In this document: piece by piece, positions 17,435-28,873 of the stretch | Layout: the number at the start of each line of letters is the position of its first letter | How positions within the stretch are numbered: position 1 is the first letter of the stretch | Program-made: the position numbers and the translations under genes | DNA from: Chitinivorax sp. PXF-14 | GTDB lineage: Bacteria > Pseudomonadota > Gammaproteobacteria > Burkholderiales > SCOH01 | DNA length: 64,000 bases | Assembly: GCF_040812015.1 (NCBI RefSeq) | Contig: NZ_JBFNXJ010000009.1 | Coordinates: 62,001 to 126,000, forward strand | Direction of reading: 5' to 3' | The notes under the pieces: generated by a model | Told to the model about the DNA's origin: nothing | The model's input: only the letters and a program-made list of their open reading frames with translations | The model's database searches: none

Positions 17435-18673
17435 TTAAAAATTGCCTTGAATCCATGCTTTCATGCGCTCGAGCACGCTTCCAAACCCGCTGCCCTGCAG
17501 GCGCGAGGTGGTGTGGCGCTGATATTGTTCTTTACCCATCAACAGCAGACCGACGCCGGTGGAGAAGCGCGGATTGCGCACCACCTCCGAGAGGCCGCCC
17601 ACGTACTGCGGCACACCGAGCCGGACCGGCATATGAAAGACTTCCTCACCGAGTTCGACCATGCCCTGCATCTGGGCCGAGCCGCCGGTGATGACGATGC
17701 CGGAAGACAGCAAATCCTCGAACCCGGACCGGCGCAGCTCGGCCTGGATCAGCGAATACAGTTCCTCGACGCGCGGCTCGATCACCTCGGCCAGCGTCTG
17801 GCGCGACAGCTGGCGCGGGCCACGTTCGCCCACGCCGGGCACTTCGATCATCTGGTTCGGGTCGGCCAGCTGGCGCAGCGCGCAGCCATGTTCGCGCTTG
17901 AGGTCCTCGGCCTCCTTGGTCGGGGTGCGCAGGGCCATGGCGATGTCGTTGGTGATCTGGTCGCCGGCGATCGGGATCACCGCGGTATGGCGGATCGCGC
18001 CTTGCACGAACACGGCGATATCGGTGGTGCCGCCGCCGATGTCGATCAGGCAGACGCCCAGATCCTTCTCGTCGTCGGACAGCACGGCGGTGGCCGAGGC
18101 CAGCGGCTGCAGGATCAGGTCGGCGACTTCGAGGCCGCAGCGGCGCACGCATTTCATGATGTTCTGCGCGGCCGAGACGGCGCCGGTGACGATGTGCACC
18201 TTGGTCTCGAGCCGCACGCCGGCCATGCCGAGCGGCTCCTTCACGTCTTCCTGGCCGTCGATGATGAATTCCTGCGGCAGGATGTGCAGGATCTGCTGGT
18301 CGGTCGGGATGTTGACCGCGCGCGCGGTCTCGATCACGCGCACCACGTCGGCCTGGCTCACTTCCTTGTCCTTGATCGCCACCATGCCGTGCGAGTTGAA
18401 GCTCTTGATGTGGCTGCCGGCGATGCCGGTGAACACTTCCTTGATCTTGCAGTCGGCCATCAGCTCGGCTTCTTCGAGCGCGCGCTGGATCGCGGTGACG
18501 GTCGACTCGATGTTGACCACCACCCCCTTCTTCAGCCCGCGCGACGGCGCCTGGCCCATGCCCACGATCTCGATGCGGCCGTCGGCCTGCACATCGGCGA
18601 CGATCGCAACGATCTTCGATGTGCCGATATCGAGGCCCACCAGCAAATTCTTGTTTTCCTTAACTTTGTTCAC
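17435..18673 (-). CDS. ftsA: Cell division protein FtsA
   Basis: A 412-residue actin-fold ATPase that tethers FtsZ to the inner membrane. The phosphate-1 motif is LLVGLDIGTSKIVAIVADV, followed by the ATP-binding region GVCLIDIGGGTTDIAVF. The C-terminal amphipathic membrane helix is VLERMKAWIQGNF. I chose the GTG at 18673 (MNKVKENKN) because GGAG stands six bases before it. Another GTG four codons upstream has no clear ribosome-binding site. It lies between ftsQ and ftsZ. Confidence 0.97.
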   Translation of the reverse strand: MNKVKENKNLLVGLDIGTSKIVAIVADVQADGRIEIVGMGQAPSRGLKKGVVVNIESTVTAIQRALEEAELMADCKIKEVFTGIAGSHIKSFNSHGMVAIKDKEVSQADVVRVIETARAVNIPTDQQILHILPQEFIIDGQEDVKEPLGMAGVRLETKVHIVTGAVSAAQNIMKCVRRCGLEVADLILQPLASATAVLSDDEKDLGVCLIDIGGGTTDIAVFVQGAIRHTAVIPIAGDQITNDIAMALRTPTKEAEDLKREHGCALRQLADPNQMIEVPGVGERGPRQLSRQTLAEVIEPRVEELYSLIQAELRRSGFEDLLSSGIVITGGSAQMQGMVELGEEVFHMPVRLGVPQYVGGLSEVVRNPRFSTGVGLLLMGKEQYQRHTTSRLQGSGFGSVLERMKAWIQGNF

Positions 18674-18709
18674 CGAGAACTCCACTCAAGCAATATTCCA
18701 CTCTGTTTC

Positions 18710-19477
18710 TCACGCTGCTTTTTTCGTGACCTTGGGCTCGACGATCGGCACCTCGGGCTTGGCCTTGACCGGCTTCGGCTTGAAGTCCGGCATGCGCACC
18801 GCGAATCCGTTCGGGTAGCGCAGGTCGACGTATTCGTTCTTGTTCTGCAGCAGCGCCAGCGACTTCGGATAGGCCAGCACGAACTTTTCGAGCCGCTCCT
18901 TGACGTTGTCGCGTCCAATTTCCACCGTGAGCCCATCGTCGAGCTTCACGTTCCATGCACGCCGCGCAGACAGCGAAATCTGCGCCGGCTTTTTCTTGAT
19001 CGGCGCGAGCATGTCGCGCATCTCGAGATACCCCTTCGACAGCTCGACTTCCGAGCCCGCCTCGCCCAGCAGCACCGGCAGCGGGTCGTTGCTCGCGGCA
19101 TCGAACAGCTCGCCGTAGGTGTTCACCAGCGCCGCAGAGCCCCAGCGCGCGAGCGCCAGATGCTCTTCGAGGTTGATCTCGAGCCGGTCCGGCCAGTGCC
19201 GGCGGATGCTCACCGTGCGCACCCAGGGCAGCTTCTCGAACGCCTTGCGCGTGCGGTCCAGGTTCAGCGTGAAGAAGGTGCCCTTGAGCTCGTTCTTCAC
19301 GATGTACTGCACCTGCTCGCGCGTGATGTGCTTCAAGTCGCCGCTGACCTGGATCTGCCGCACCGGGAACACCGGCAGATGCACCACCACGAACAGCAGC
19401 GCATACAGGAACAGCAACGCCGCCAACGCGTAGAGCAGGTTGGCAAGCCACATCAGCAGTTGCGGCCTATCCCACAT
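18710..19477 (-). CDS. ftsQ: Cell division protein FtsQ
   Basis: A 255-residue bitopic divisome protein. One membrane helix lies at residues about 9-32 (MWLANLLYALAALLFLYALL). A periplasmic POTRA domain follows (LPVFPVRQIQVSGDLKHITR), then a beta domain that binds FtsB/FtsL. GAGG stands six bases before the ATG. The C-terminus is lysine/proline rich. Gene order ddlB-ftsQ-ftsA is standard. Confidence 0.95.
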   Translation of the reverse strand: MWDRPQLLMWLANLLYALAALLFLYALLFVVVHLPVFPVRQIQVSGDLKHITREQVQYIVKNELKGTFFTLNLDRTRKAFEKLPWVRTVSIRRHWPDRLEINLEEHLALARWGSAALVNTYGELFDAASNDPLPVLLGEAGSEVELSKGYLEMRDMLAPIKKKPAQISLSARRAWNVKLDDGLTVEIGRDNVKERLEKFVLAYPKSLALLQNKNEYVDLRYPNGFAVRMPDFKPKPVKAKPEVPIVEPKVTKKAA

Positions 19478-19512
19478 GCGCGACCTCGTTCACCATCTGC
19501 CCGTCGTCCCTC

Positions 19513-20430
19513 TCAGCCCACATGCGCCGTGGCCAGCACGCGCACCACCAGGTCTTCGTAACTGATCCCGCGCGCTCTTGCCGCCATCGGGAACAGGCTG
19601 TGGCTGGTCATGCCGGGCGCGGTGTTCACTTCGAGCAGATAGGGGTTGCCGGCTTCGTCCAGCAGGAAATCGACACGCCCCCAGCTCGAGCCGCCAATGG
19701 CCCAGAACGCCTTCTTCACGAGGCCGGCGATCATCTCTTCCTTGTCGGCCGGCAGGCCGGCGGGGCAACGGTACACCGTGTCGTCGCGGAAATACTTGGC
19801 CTGATAGTCGTAGAACTCGGTCACCGGCTCGATCTTGACGAAGGGCAGCACCTCACCGTCGAGCACCGCGGCCGTGTATTCGCCGCCGCCGCAGAAGGCC
19901 TCGGCCAGCACCAGACTGTCGTACTTGCGCGCCTCGGCGTAGGCGGCCTGCAGCTCGCCCGGCTGTTTGACCTTGCTGATGCCGATGCTCGACCCCTCGG
20001 TCGCCGGCTTGACGAACAGCGGCAGCCCGAGCTCGCGCTCGACGGCGGCGAAGTCGCTGCTGTCGTCGAGCAGCACGAATTTCGGGATCGGCAGGCCCAG
20101 CGCTTGCCAGATCAGCTTGGTGCGCAGCTTGTCCATGCCGATGGCGGAGGCCATCACGCCGCAGCCGGTATAGGGGATGCCCATGGTTTCGAGCGCGCCC
20201 TGGATCGTGCCGTCCTCGCCGAACGGGCCGTGCAGGATCAGGAAAGCGCGCTCGAAGCCCTCGGCCTTGAGCGCCGACAGCGGCTTCTCGGCCGGATCGA
20301 ACCTGTGCGCATCCACGCCCTTGGCCAGCAATGCAGACAGCACGCCGCCGCCGCTCATCAGCGACACCTCGCGCTCGGCGGAATTACCGCCGAATACCAC
20401 CGCCACCTTGCCGAATTGCTTCACGTCCAT
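19513..20430 (-). CDS. ddlB: D-alanine--D-alanine ligase
   Basis: A 305-residue ATP-grasp ligase making D-Ala-D-Ala for peptidoglycan precursors. Visible motifs include [20 protein letters not shown] at the N-terminus, [17 protein letters not shown] and the ATP-grasp loop [11 protein letters not shown], plus [20 protein letters not shown] with the metal-binding Glu and Asn. The ATG at 20430 has AAGGA eight bases upstream. The ATG three codons earlier would sit directly on that sequence. It starts 11 bp after murB. Confidence 0.96.
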   Translation of the reverse strand: MDVKQFGKVAVVFGGNSAEREVSLMSGGGVLSALLAKGVDAHRFDPAEKPLSALKAEGFERAFLILHGPFGEDGTIQGALETMGIPYTGCGVMASAIGMDKLRTKLIWQALGLPIPKFVLLDDSSDFAAVERELGLPLFVKPATEGSSIGISKVKQPGELQAAYAEARKYDSLVLAEAFCGGGEYTAAVLDGEVLPFVKIEPVTEFYDYQAKYFRDDTVYRCPAGLPADKEEMIAGLVKKAFWAIGGSSWGRVDFLLDEAGNPYLLEVNTAPGMTSHSLFPMAARARGISYEDLVVRVLATAHVG

Positions 20431-20441
20431 CTCAACCATCC

Positions 20442-21344
20442 TTATTTCGCCGAGCCGACGATGGTCGCTTCCACCATCAGCTCGATGCCACACTGTTGCT
20501 TCACCGCCTGCCGCACCTCGGCGATCAGGCCTTCAATCTCTGCCGCGGTGGCGCCACCGCGGTTCACGATGAAATTCGCGTGCCGCCGCGACACCTGCGC
20601 GTTACCGCTACCCTGCCCCGCCATGCCGGCCTGCTCGATCAGCGCCGCCGCCACCTGGCCGGCCGGGTTGCGGAACACCCGTCCCGCATTCGCCTCTTCG
20701 AGCGGCTGGCTCGCCGCACGGCGCGCCAGAAACTCGTCTATCGTCTGCCGCGCAAGGCTGCCATCGCGCTCGCGCAGGTCGAACCACACGCCGACAAACC
20801 ACTCCTCCGAGGGCTCGACCAGCTTCGCCTCGCGGTAGCCGATCTCGTACTCCGCCGCGCTACGCACCGCCAGGCCGCCACCGCGCTGCACCACCTGCAC
20901 GCTTGCCACCGAATCCCAGGCTTCGGAACTGAAACAGCCCGCGTTGCCCACCAGCGCCCCGCCCACCGTGCCCGGGATGCCGGCAAGGAACTCCAGCCCG
21001 GTCAACCCTTGCACGGCGGCGTAGGCCGCCAGCTCGGCGCCGCTCACACCGGCCCCGGCATACAGCCTGCGATAGCCCTTGGCCGGCGCCTGGGTCTCGA
21101 CCCGCAACGCCATCAGCCCCGGCCGCGAAAACACGACCGTGCCGGCAAACCCGCCATCGCGCACCAGCAGGTTGGAGCCAGCCCCGACGAACAGCAGAGG
21201 CTGCCCACCCGCCGCCGACTTCAACCATGCGCACAACTCGTCGAGGTCGGCCGGCCAGATCGCCTGGCTGGCGTCGCCGCCCGCCTTCCACGACACGTGG
21301 CCCGCCATCGGCACCTGCTGCGCGATGCGGCCACGCCACTTCAT
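20442..21344 (-). CDS. murB: UDP-N-acetylenolpyruvoylglucosamine reductase
   Basis: A 300-residue FAD-dependent enzyme that reduces enolpyruvyl-UDP-GlcNAc to UDP-MurNAc. The FAD-binding region includes [19 protein letters not shown] and the [20 protein letters not shown] pyrophosphate loop. [20 protein letters not shown] and a C-terminal [10 protein letters not shown] motif follow. The length fits the shorter MurB type rather than the 340-residue E. coli type. It begins one base after murC ends. Confidence 0.96.
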   Translation of the reverse strand: MKWRGRIAQQVPMAGHVSWKAGGDASQAIWPADLDELCAWLKSAAGGQPLLFVGAGSNLLVRDGGFAGTVVFSRPGLMALRVETQAPAKGYRRLYAGAGVSGAELAAYAAVQGLTGLEFLAGIPGTVGGALVGNAGCFSSEAWDSVASVQVVQRGGGLAVRSAAEYEIGYREAKLVEPSEEWFVGVWFDLRERDGSLARQTIDEFLARRAASQPLEEANAGRVFRNPAGQVAAALIEQAGMAGQGSGNAQVSRRHANFIVNRGGATAAEIEGLIAEVRQAVKQQCGIELMVEATIVGSAK

Positions 21345-21345
21345 G

Positions 21346-22740
21346 TCACACCTCGCCGCGCCGGATCTTGCCCGGCACCGCGCCGATACTGCCTGCGCCC
21401 ATGGTCACCACGACATCGCCGTCACGCGCGAAATCCAGGATGGCCTTGGGCAGCTCGCCAATCTGCTCGACGAACAGCGGCTCGACCTTGCCGGTGACCC
21501 GCACCGCACGCGCCAGCGCACGGCCGTCTGCGGCCACGATCGGTGCCTCGCCAGCGGCATAGACCTCGGTCAGCAGCACCGCGTCGGTAGTCGACAGCAC
21601 ACGGACGAAATCCTCGAAACAGTCGCGGGTACGCGTGAACCGGTGCGGCTGGAAGGCCAGCACCAGGCGGCGGCCCGGGAAGGCGCCACGGACGGCGCTC
21701 AGCGTCGCATCCATCTCGACCGGGTGGTGGCCGTAGTCGTCGATCAGCGTGAAGCTGCCGCCATCGGGCAAGGCGATCTCGCCGTAACGCTCGAAGCGGC
21801 GGCCCACGCCGCTGAACTGGCGCAGCGCGCGCTGGATCGCCTCGGGTTTGGCGCCGGATTCGAGGCCGATGGCGATGGCGGCGAGCGCGTTGCGCACATT
21901 GTGCAGGCCGGGCAGATTGAGCTCGACCTCCATCGAATGCGGCTTGCCGTTCTGCCAGCTCACGGTGAAATGCATCTGGCTGCCGACCGCGCGTACATTG
22001 GTGGCGCGCACCTGGGCCTCGTCGCTGAGGCCGTAGGTGGTGATCGGCTTGCTGATGGCCGGGATGATCGCGCGCACATGCTCGTCGTCGACGCACAGCA
22101 CGGCCATGCCGTAGAACGGCAGGTGCTGGATAAAATCGACGAAGGCCTGCTTGAGCTTGCCGAAATCATGGTCGTAGGTGTCCATGTGGTCGGCGTCGAT
22201 ATTGGTCACGACCGACATCACCGGGCTCAGGTAGAGGAAGGACGCATCCGACTCGTCGGCCTCGGCCACGATGAACTCGCCCTTGCCGAGCTTGGCATTG
22301 GTGCCGGCCGCTTCGAGCTTGCCGCCGATCACGTAGGTCGGGTCCATGCCCGCCTCGGCCAGCACGCTGGCGACCAGGCTGGTGGTCGTGGTCTTGCCGT
22401 GGGTGCCGGCGATGGCAATGCCCTGGCGCAGACGCATCAGCTCGGCCAGCATCATCGCACGCGGCACGACCGGGATCTTGGCCTCGCGCGCGGCGAGCAC
22501 CTCGGGGTTGTCGGCTTTGACAGCCGTCGAGGTCACCACCACATCGGCGCCCTGCATGTGCCCGGCGGCGTGGCCCTGGTGAATGGTCGCACCGGCGGCC
22601 TTGAGGCGCTGCGTGGTCGCGTTGTCGCCGAGGTCGGTGCCGCTGATCTTGAAGCCCTGGTTGAGCAGCACCTCGGCGATGCCGCTCATGCCGACACCAC
22701 CGATGCCGACGAAATGAATGTGTTTGACCTTGTGTTTCAT
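21346..22740 (-). CDS. murC: UDP-N-acetylmuramate--L-alanine ligase
   Basis: A 464-residue cytoplasmic Mur ligase that adds the first amino acid to UDP-MurNAc. It has a Rossmann N-terminal domain ([17 protein letters not shown]), an ATP P-loop [11 protein letters not shown], and downstream [14 protein letters not shown] and [10 protein letters not shown] motifs. Length is typical. Its ATG overlaps the murG stop by four bases (ATGA), which usually means coupled translation. Confidence 0.97.
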   Translation of the reverse strand: MKHKVKHIHFVGIGGVGMSGIAEVLLNQGFKISGTDLGDNATTQRLKAAGATIHQGHAAGHMQGADVVVTSTAVKADNPEVLAAREAKIPVVPRAMMLAELMRLRQGIAIAGTHGKTTTTSLVASVLAEAGMDPTYVIGGKLEAAGTNAKLGKGEFIVAEADESDASFLYLSPVMSVVTNIDADHMDTYDHDFGKLKQAFVDFIQHLPFYGMAVLCVDDEHVRAIIPAISKPITTYGLSDEAQVRATNVRAVGSQMHFTVSWQNGKPHSMEVELNLPGLHNVRNALAAIAIGLESGAKPEAIQRALRQFSGVGRRFERYGEIALPDGGSFTLIDDYGHHPVEMDATLSAVRGAFPGRRLVLAFQPHRFTRTRDCFEDFVRVLSTTDAVLLTEVYAAGEAPIVAADGRALARAVRVTGKVEPLFVEQIGELPKAILDFARDGDVVVTMGAGSIGAVPGKIRRGEV

Positions 22741-23819
22741 GCTTTCTCTCCCGCCAGCTCAAGACACACGGCGGCCACGTCTGCGGTAGCCTGCGGCTTG
22801 GCGAGCTTGCGAGCGGCTTGCGCCATCTTGCTCAGTTGGGTCCGGCTCAGGCGCCCGAGCACGCCGGCCAGACGCTCCGGCGTCAGGTCGGCCTGCGGCA
22901 GCAACACTGCTGCGCCATTGTCGGACAGGTAACGGGCGTTGCCGGTCTGGTGGTCATCCACCGCATGCGGCAGCGGCACCAGGATGCTGGCGACGCCGGC
23001 TGCGGCGAGCTCCGCCACGGTCAGCGCGCCGGCGCGGCAGATCACCAGGTCGGCGTCGCGGTAGGCGGCGGCCATGTCGTCGATGAAGGCGACGGCATTG
23101 GCTTCGACGCCAGCCTTGGCATAGTTGGCCTTGAGCGCGTCGAGATGTTTGGCGCCAGATTGATGGGTCACCAGCGGGCGATCTTCGGCCGGCAGCAGTG
23201 CCAGCGCAGCCGGCACACGCTCGTTCAAGGGCTGCGCGCCGAGGCTGCCGCCGACGACGACGATGCGGATTGCGCCGTCGCGCGGTGCATAGCGCTCGGC
23301 CGGCGCCGGCAACTGCGAGATCGCCTCGCGCACCGGGTTGCCGACGAGCCTGACCTTGCCACCCAGCTTGAATGCGGCCGGGAAAGCCGTCAGCACCGCA
23401 TCGGCGACGCGTGCCAGCACCTTGTTGGTCAGCCCGGCGACGGAATTCTGTTCATGCACCACCAGCGGCTTGCCCAAGAGCGCCGCCATCATGCCACCGG
23501 GGAAGGCCGGGTAGCCGCCGAAGCCCGCCACTACGTCAGGGCGATGGCGACGAATCGCGGCGATGCTCTGTGCGAACGCACGCAACAGCATCAGCGGCAT
23601 CACCGCCATGCGGACGATGCCCTTGCCGCGCAGGCCGGCGATCTGCAGTGTCTCGATCGGGTAGCCATGCTGCGGCACCAGGCGGTTTTCCATGCCGTCG
23701 GCGCCGCCGAGCCATACCACGCCCCAGCCGCGCGCCTTCATCGAGTCGGCCAGCGCCAGCGCCGGGAACACGTGGCCGCCGGTGCCACCGGCCATGATCA
23801 TGATGGTGCGGTCGCTCAT
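22737..23819 (-). CDS. murG: UDP-GlcNAc:undecaprenyl-PP-MurNAc-pentapeptide GlcNAc transferase
   Basis: A 360-residue GT-B glycosyltransferase at the inner face of the cytoplasmic membrane that converts lipid I to lipid II. The N-terminal glycine-rich loop is [29 protein letters not shown] and a donor-binding region [17 protein letters not shown] follow. The ATG at 23819 overlaps the ftsW stop (ATGA) and is preferred over the longer open frame, whose upstream part lies inside ftsW. Confidence 0.97.
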   Translation of the reverse strand: MSDRTIMIMAGGTGGHVFPALALADSMKARGWGVVWLGGADGMENRLVPQHGYPIETLQIAGLRGKGIVRMAVMPLMLLRAFAQSIAAIRRHRPDVVAGFGGYPAFPGGMMAALLGKPLVVHEQNSVAGLTNKVLARVADAVLTAFPAAFKLGGKVRLVGNPVREAISQLPAPAERYAPRDGAIRIVVVGGSLGAQPLNERVPAALALLPAEDRPLVTHQSGAKHLDALKANYAKAGVEANAVAFIDDMAAAYRDADLVICRAGALTVAELAAAGVASILVPLPHAVDDHQTGNARYLSDNGAAVLLPQADLTPERLAGVLGRLSRTQLSKMAQAARKLAKPQATADVAAVCLELAGEKA

Positions 23820-24979
23820 ACCGAGTACCCCCGCATCAGCTGCCGGTTTTCCCAGTCGATGCGCAGCAGCACCGCGAGCGCGATCAGGTTGGCGACGATG
23901 CCCGAGCCGCCGAAGGACAGCAGCGGCAGCGTCAGCCCCTTGGTCGGCAACAGCCCCATGTTCACGCCCATATTGATGAAGGCCTGGGTGCCGAACCACA
24001 CGCCGATCAGCTGCGCCACGAGTGCCGAGAAATCACGGTCGAGGCGGCTGGCCTGCAGCCCGATCTGGAAGCAGCGCAGCACGAGGCCGCAGAACAGCAG
24101 CACGACGATGGTGACGCCAACGAAGCCGAGCTCCTCGGCGATCACAGCGAGCAGGAAGTCGGTATGCGCCTCGGGCAGGTAGAACAGTTTCTCGACACTG
24201 CCGCCCAGGCCCACGCCGGTCCATTCACCACGGCCAAACGCGATGAGCGAGTGCGAGAGCTGGTAGCCCTTGCCCAGCGGGTCCTTCCACGGGTCCATGA
24301 AGCCGATCAGGCGCGCCTTGCGGTAGGGCGACACCAGCACGATGCCGACGAAGCCGACCACCAGCAGCACGATCAGGCCGGCGAACAGCCGCCAGTTGAA
24401 GCCGCCCAGGAACAGCGCGGCCATGGCGATGGCGGTGATCACGGCAAAGGCGCCGAAATCGGGCTCGGCCAGCAGCAGGCCGCCGGTGACCAGCATCACC
24501 ACGAACATCGGGAAGAAGCCCTTGACCAGGCTATGCATGTAGGCCGCCTTGCGCACCGTGTAGTCGGCCGCGTACAGCACCACGAAGAACTTCATCAGCT
24601 CGGACGGCTGCAGGTTGATCACCACCAGCCCGAGCCAGCGCTTCGAGCCGTTCACCTCGCGGCCGATGTGCGGGATCAGCACCAGCACCAGGAGCGCCGA
24701 GCCGATCAGAAACAGATAGGGCGAATACTGCTGCCAGGTGCGCATCGGCACCTGGAAGGTGACCCCCGCCGCGACCAGCGCCACCACCAGGAAGATGCCG
24801 TGGCGTACGAGGAAATAGGTCGAGCGGAAGCCGGTGTCCTTGTCGCCCTCGGCCATCGCGATCGAGGCCGAGTAGACCATGACGAAGCCGATGGCGAGCA
24901 GGACCAGCGTGATCCAGAACACCACCTGATCGTAGGCGGCGGGGGTCTTCTGCCGGCGGAATTCGGTGTAGAGCTTCAC
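23816..24979 (-). CDS. ftsW: SEDS peptidoglycan polymerase FtsW
   Basis: A 387-residue polytopic protein with about ten membrane helices that polymerises septal glycan together with FtsI. SEDS signatures visible: GSKRWLGL near the large periplasmic loop, [20 protein letters not shown], and [19 protein letters not shown] near the end. It overlaps murD by four bases at its start and murG at its end. Confidence 0.96.
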   Translation of the reverse strand: MKLYTEFRRQKTPAAYDQVVFWITLVLLAIGFVMVYSASIAMAEGDKDTGFRSTYFLVRHGIFLVVALVAAGVTFQVPMRTWQQYSPYLFLIGSALLVLVLIPHIGREVNGSKRWLGLVVINLQPSELMKFFVVLYAADYTVRKAAYMHSLVKGFFPMFVVMLVTGGLLLAEPDFGAFAVITAIAMAALFLGGFNWRLFAGLIVLLVVGFVGIVLVSPYRKARLIGFMDPWKDPLGKGYQLSHSLIAFGRGEWTGVGLGGSVEKLFYLPEAHTDFLLAVIAEELGFVGVTIVVLLFCGLVLRCFQIGLQASRLDRDFSALVAQLIGVWFGTQAFINMGVNMGLLPTKGLTLPLLSFGGSGIVANLIALAVLLRIDWENRQLMRGYSV

Positions 24980-26343
24980 GCGCGCGCTCCCGGCAGGCGT
25001 TTGACCGCGGCGATGAACACCTCGGCGCGGTGCGCGTAGTTGCGGAACATGTCGAGGCTGGCGCAGGCCGGCGACAGCAGCACCACATCGGCGGGCTGTG
25101 CCAGCTTGGCGCTCTCGGCGACGGCGACATCCATGTCGGCGGCGTCGAGCAGCGGCACGCCACTATCGGCAAGCGTCGCGCGGATCAGCGGGGCGTCGCG
25201 GCCGATCAGCACCACGGCGCGGCAGGCGTGGGTGACAGCGGCCTTGAGCGGCGAGAAGTCCTGGCCCTTGCCGTCGCCGCCGGCGATCAGCACGGCTTTC
25301 TGCTTGAGGCCGTTGAGCGCGGCCACGGTCGCGCCGACATTGGTGCCCTTCGAGTCGTCGTAGTAGGCGACGCCATTGACCGCCTCGACGAACTCGACGC
25401 GGTGCGGCAGGCCCTTGAAGCTGCGCAGGGTATCGAGCAGCGGTGCCCAGTCGAGGCCGATGGCGCGGCACAGGGCCAGCGCGGCCAGCGCGTTGGCGGC
25501 GTTGTGCAGGCCGGCCAGCTGCATGTCGTCGACGGCGAGCAGCGGCTGGCTGTCGAGCGCGAGCCAGGTTTCGCCATGCTGCTCGATCAGGCCGTAAGCC
25601 TGGCCGGCTGGCGCGCGGTCGAGCCCGAACCAGACGGCCGCGCGGCCCTCTTGCACCATGCCGCGGCACCATTCGTCTTCGCGGTTCAGCACCTGCACGC
25701 CCGCGCCGTGGAAGATGCGCGCCTTGGCGGCGGCATAGTCGGCCATGCCGGCGTAGCGGTCCATGTGGTCTTCGGTGACGTTGAGCACGGCGGCGGCATC
25801 GGCAGCCAGCGTGTGCGTCGTTTCGAGCTGGAAGCTCGACAGCTCGAGCACGAACACGTCGGGCACGCGGCCGTTCAGCCCGGTCAGCGCATCGAGCACG
25901 GCCAGGCCGATATTGCCGGCGACCACGGTATCGAGGCCGGCCGTCCGGCACATCTCGCCGACCAGCGTGGTGACGGTGGTCTTGCCATTGGCGCCGGTGA
26001 TGGCGATGACTTTCGATTTCGTGCCGGCGATCGCCTCGGCGAACAGCTCGACGTCGCCAACCACGCGCAGGCCAGACTCGATCGCGGCGGCGATGGCCGG
26101 CGTCGCGAGCGGCACGCCGGGACTGGCGACGGCGAAATCGCAGCCGGCGAAGGTATGCGTGCCGAAGGCACCGGCCAGGATCTCGACGCCGGGCAGGGCA
26201 GCGCGCAGTGCGTCGAGATTGGGCGGATTGTCGCGGCTGTCGGCCACGCGCACGCGCGCACCATGGCTCGCGAGCCATTTGGCGCACGACAGCCCGGTTT
26301 CACCGGCGCCCAGCACGACAACCTGTTGACCTTGATAATTCAT
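24976..26343 (-). CDS. murD: UDP-N-acetylmuramoyl-L-alanine--D-glutamate ligase
   Basis: A 455-residue Mur ligase adding D-glutamate. N-terminal [18 protein letters not shown]-loop [15 protein letters not shown], then [16 protein letters not shown] and [17 protein letters not shown]. Starts at 26343 (MNYQGQQ), 26349 and an upstream GTG are all possible. MNYQGQQ fits the family N-terminus, but none has a clear Shine-Dalgarno. It is separated from mraY by 66 bp, the largest gap between mraZ and ddlB other than mraZ's own leader, and overlaps ftsW. Confidence 0.95.
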   Translation of the reverse strand: MNYQGQQVVVLGAGETGLSCAKWLASHGARVRVADSRDNPPNLDALRAALPGVEILAGAFGTHTFAGCDFAVASPGVPLATPAIAAAIESGLRVVGDVELFAEAIAGTKSKVIAITGANGKTTVTTLVGEMCRTAGLDTVVAGNIGLAVLDALTGLNGRVPDVFVLELSSFQLETTHTLAADAAAVLNVTEDHMDRYAGMADYAAAKARIFHGAGVQVLNREDEWCRGMVQEGRAAVWFGLDRAPAGQAYGLIEQHGETWLALDSQPLLAVDDMQLAGLHNAANALAALALCRAIGLDWAPLLDTLRSFKGLPHRVEFVEAVNGVAYYDDSKGTNVGATVAALNGLKQKAVLIAGGDGKGQDFSPLKAAVTHACRAVVLIGRDAPLIRATLADSGVPLLDAADMDVAVAESAKLAQPADVVLLSPACASLDMFRNYAHRAEVFIAAVKRLPGARA

Positions 26344-26409
26344 ACCCATCACACACACTGTTTAATGTTTTATCGCCCCGCGGCTCTGCGGCCCGGGGCG
26401 TCCCGCCTG

Positions 26410-27495
26410 TCAGCGCAGTTTCAGCGTCGACAACCCGACCAGCACCAGCACGATGGTGATGATCCAGAAACGCACGACGACCTGCGTTTCCTTCCAGCCC
26501 TTCAACTCGTAATGGTGGTGCAGCGGGGCCATGCGGAAGATGCGCTTGCCGGTGAGCTTGAAGCTGCCGACCTGCAACATCACCGATACCGCCTCCATCA
26601 CGAACACGCCGCCCATGATGAACAGCACGATTTCCTGGCGCACGATCACCGCAATCACACCGAGCGCCGAGCCCAGCGCCAGCGCGCCGACGTCGCCCAT
26701 GAACACTTCTGCCGGATAGGCGTTGAACCACAGAAAGCCCAGGCCCGCGCCGCCGATCGCCGCGCAGAACACCGCCAGCTCGCCGGCGCCCGGAATATGC
26801 GGCAGGCCGAGATATTTCGAGAACACCGCGTGGCCCGCCACGTAGGCGAAGATCGACAGCGCGGCGGAAACCATCACGGTCGGCATGATCGCCAGGCCGT
26901 CGAGACCGTCGGTCAGGTTCACCGCATTGGAGCTGCCGACGATCACGCAGTAGGTCAGCACCACGAAGCCCACCGGGCCGAACGGGTAAACGATGTGCTT
27001 GAAGAAGGGCACGATGAAATCGGTGTTCGACGGCAGGTTGGCGGTGCCGGCCAGGAACAGGCCGGCCGTAATCGCGATCACCGACTGCCAGAACATCTTG
27101 GCCTTGGCCGACAGGCCTTTCGGGTCCTTGTAGACGACCTTCTTGTAATCGTCGACGAAGCCGATCACGCCCGTTGCCAGCGTCACGGCCAGCGTCAGCC
27201 ACACGTACTTGTTCGTGAGATCGCCCCACAGCAGCGTGGTCAGCGCGATCGACAGCAGGATCAGCGTGCCGCCCATGGTCGGCGTGCCGGCCTTGACGAG
27301 GTGGGTCTGCGGGCCGTCGCTGCGCACCGCCTGGCCGACCTTCATCGCCGTCAGCTTGCGGATCACCAGCGGCCCGAGCAGCAGCGAGAAGGCGAGCGCG
27401 GTCGCCATCGCCATCACCGCGCGCAGCGTGATGTAACCAAATACGTTGAAGGCACGAACTTCGGACCCGAGCCATTGTGCGAGTAATAACAGCAT
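26410..27495 (-). CDS. mraY: Phospho-N-acetylmuramoyl-pentapeptide transferase
   Basis: A 361-residue inner-membrane enzyme making lipid I. About ten membrane helices. Conserved cytoplasmic motifs: [37 protein letters not shown] and a histidine-rich [13 protein letters not shown] loop, which carry the catalytic aspartates and the UMP-binding residues. Length is typical. It follows murF after seven bases. Confidence 0.98.
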   Translation of the reverse strand: MLLLLAQWLGSEVRAFNVFGYITLRAVMAMATALAFSLLLGPLVIRKLTAMKVGQAVRSDGPQTHLVKAGTPTMGGTLILLSIALTTLLWGDLTNKYVWLTLAVTLATGVIGFVDDYKKVVYKDPKGLSAKAKMFWQSVIAITAGLFLAGTANLPSNTDFIVPFFKHIVYPFGPVGFVVLTYCVIVGSSNAVNLTDGLDGLAIMPTVMVSAALSIFAYVAGHAVFSKYLGLPHIPGAGELAVFCAAIGGAGLGFLWFNAYPAEVFMGDVGALALGSALGVIAVIVRQEIVLFIMGGVFVMEAVSVMLQVGSFKLTGKRIFRMAPLHHHYELKGWKETQVVVRFWIITIVLVLVGLSTLKLR

Positions 27496-27502
27496 GGCCT
27501 GC

Positions 27503-28873
27503 CTATCCCTTGAGCTGCGCCGTCAGAAAATCCACTACCCGTTCCATCTTCATGAAGCGGGATCCTTTCACCAACACCGTGGTGTCGGCCGTCATCTCGG
27601 CCTTGAGCGCCGCCAGCAGCGCGTCGAGCTCGCTGTAGTGATGTGCCGCCGGGCCGTAGGCACGGGCCGCCTCGCGCGTCAGCTCGCCAAGGCAGTAGAA
27701 ATGCTCGATGCCCTTGTCGGCGGCCAGCTTGCCGATGTCGGCATGCAGCGCCGGCGCGTCGGGGCCAAGCTCGCCCATATCGCCCATGACGAACACGCGG
27801 CGGCCCTTCTGCCCGGCCAGCACGGCGATGGCGGCGGCCATCGAGTCCGGGTTGGCGTTGTAGGTGTCGTCCACGACGATGGCGCCGCTGAGGCCAGCCT
27901 TGCGCTGCAGCCGACCCTTGACGCCGTCGAACAGCGCCAGGCCGCGGCCGATCGCATCGAGGCCGATACCCATCGCCAGCGCGGCCGCGGTGGCCGCGAG
28001 CGCGTTGCGCACATTGTGCAGGCCCGGCACGCCGAGCTTGAACGAGACATCGCCCGCAGGGGTGTGCACGCTCACCTCGCTGTCGAACACGGCGAGCTTG
28101 AAGGTGGCGCGCACGTCGCCCTGGCTGAGGCCGAACTCGATGCGCCGGTGCGAGCCGGCAAGCGAGCGCCACAGCGGCGCATGGGCGTCGTCGGCATTGA
28201 TCACGGCGACACCGTCGGACGTCAACCCTTCGAATATCTCGCCCTTGGCGCGCGCCACGGCCTCGACCGAGCCCAGGCCCTCGAGATGCACGGCGGCGGC
28301 GTTGTTGACGAGCGCCACGGTGGGCTTGCCGAGATTCGTCAGGTAGGAAATCTCGCCCGGATGGTTCATGCCCATCTCGATCACGGCATAGCGGTGTTCG
28401 GGTGCCAGACGCAGCAGCGTCAGCGGGGCGCCGATGTCGTTGTTGAGGTTGCCGCGCGTCGCCAGCACGCCGGCGTCGGAGCTCGCCGCGCAGCAGATGC
28501 TGGCGAGCATTTCCTTGACCGAGGTCTTGCCGCTGGAGCCGGTAATGGCGGCCACAGGCAGGTTGAACTGGCTACGCCAGTAGGCAGCGAGCTGGCCAAG
28601 CGCGCGGTGGGTATCATCGACGCGAAGCAACGGCAGCCCGGCACCGCCCTCCCAAGCGGTATTCACCATGGCTGCGGCCGCGCCGTCCGCCAAAGCCTGT
28701 GTCACGAAGTCGTGGGCGTCGAAGCGCTCCCCTTTGAGCGCAATGAACAGATCGCCCGGCTCGATGGCCCGGCTGTCCGTGGTGACGCGCGCAAATCCGA
28801 CTTCCGGGGCGGTCGTGGCGCCCCCAATGGCTTTCGCGGCTTGATTCAGGTTCATCATGGTCGGCAGGCTCAT
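27503..28873 (-). CDS. murF: UDP-N-acetylmuramoyl-tripeptide--D-alanyl-D-alanine ligase
   Basis: A 456-residue Mur ligase that adds the D-Ala-D-Ala dipeptide to complete the pentapeptide. N-terminal substrate domain [21 protein letters not shown]-loop [14 protein letters not shown], central [13 protein letters not shown] and [15 protein letters not shown]. Its ATG shares one base with the murE stop (TGATG). Confidence 0.96.
   Translation of the reverse strand: MSLPTMMNLNQAAKAIGGATTAPEVGFARVTTDSRAIEPGDLFIALKGERFDAHDFVTQALADGAAAAMVNTAWEGGAGLPLLRVDDTHRALGQLAAYWRSQFNLPVAAITGSSGKTSVKEMLASICCAASSDAGVLATRGNLNNDIGAPLTLLRLAPEHRYAVIEMGMNHPGEISYLTNLGKPTVALVNNAAAVHLEGLGSVEAVARAKGEIFEGLTSDGVAVINADDAHAPLWRSLAGSHRRIEFGLSQGDVRATFKLAVFDSEVSVHTPAGDVSFKLGVPGLHNVRNALAATAAALAMGIGLDAIGRGLALFDGVKGRLQRKAGLSGAIVVDDTYNANPDSMAAAIAVLAGQKGRRVFVMGDMGELGPDAPALHADIGKLAADKGIEHFYCLGELTREAARAYGPAAHHYSELDALLAALKAEMTADTTVLVKGSRFMKMERVVDFLTAQLKG

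Noticed and set aside
17375-19561. Very long open frame on the plus strand opposite ftsA and ftsQ
   Set aside because: It is the shadow frame of GC-rich genes: the translation is His/Arg/Asp-rich without any family, while the minus strand holds recognisable ftsA and ftsQ.
25030-27486. 818-codon open frame on the plus strand opposite murD and mraY
   Set aside because: Composition is His/Gln/Arg/Glu-rich and no domain is seen; the minus strand encodes murD and mraY with all catalytic motifs.
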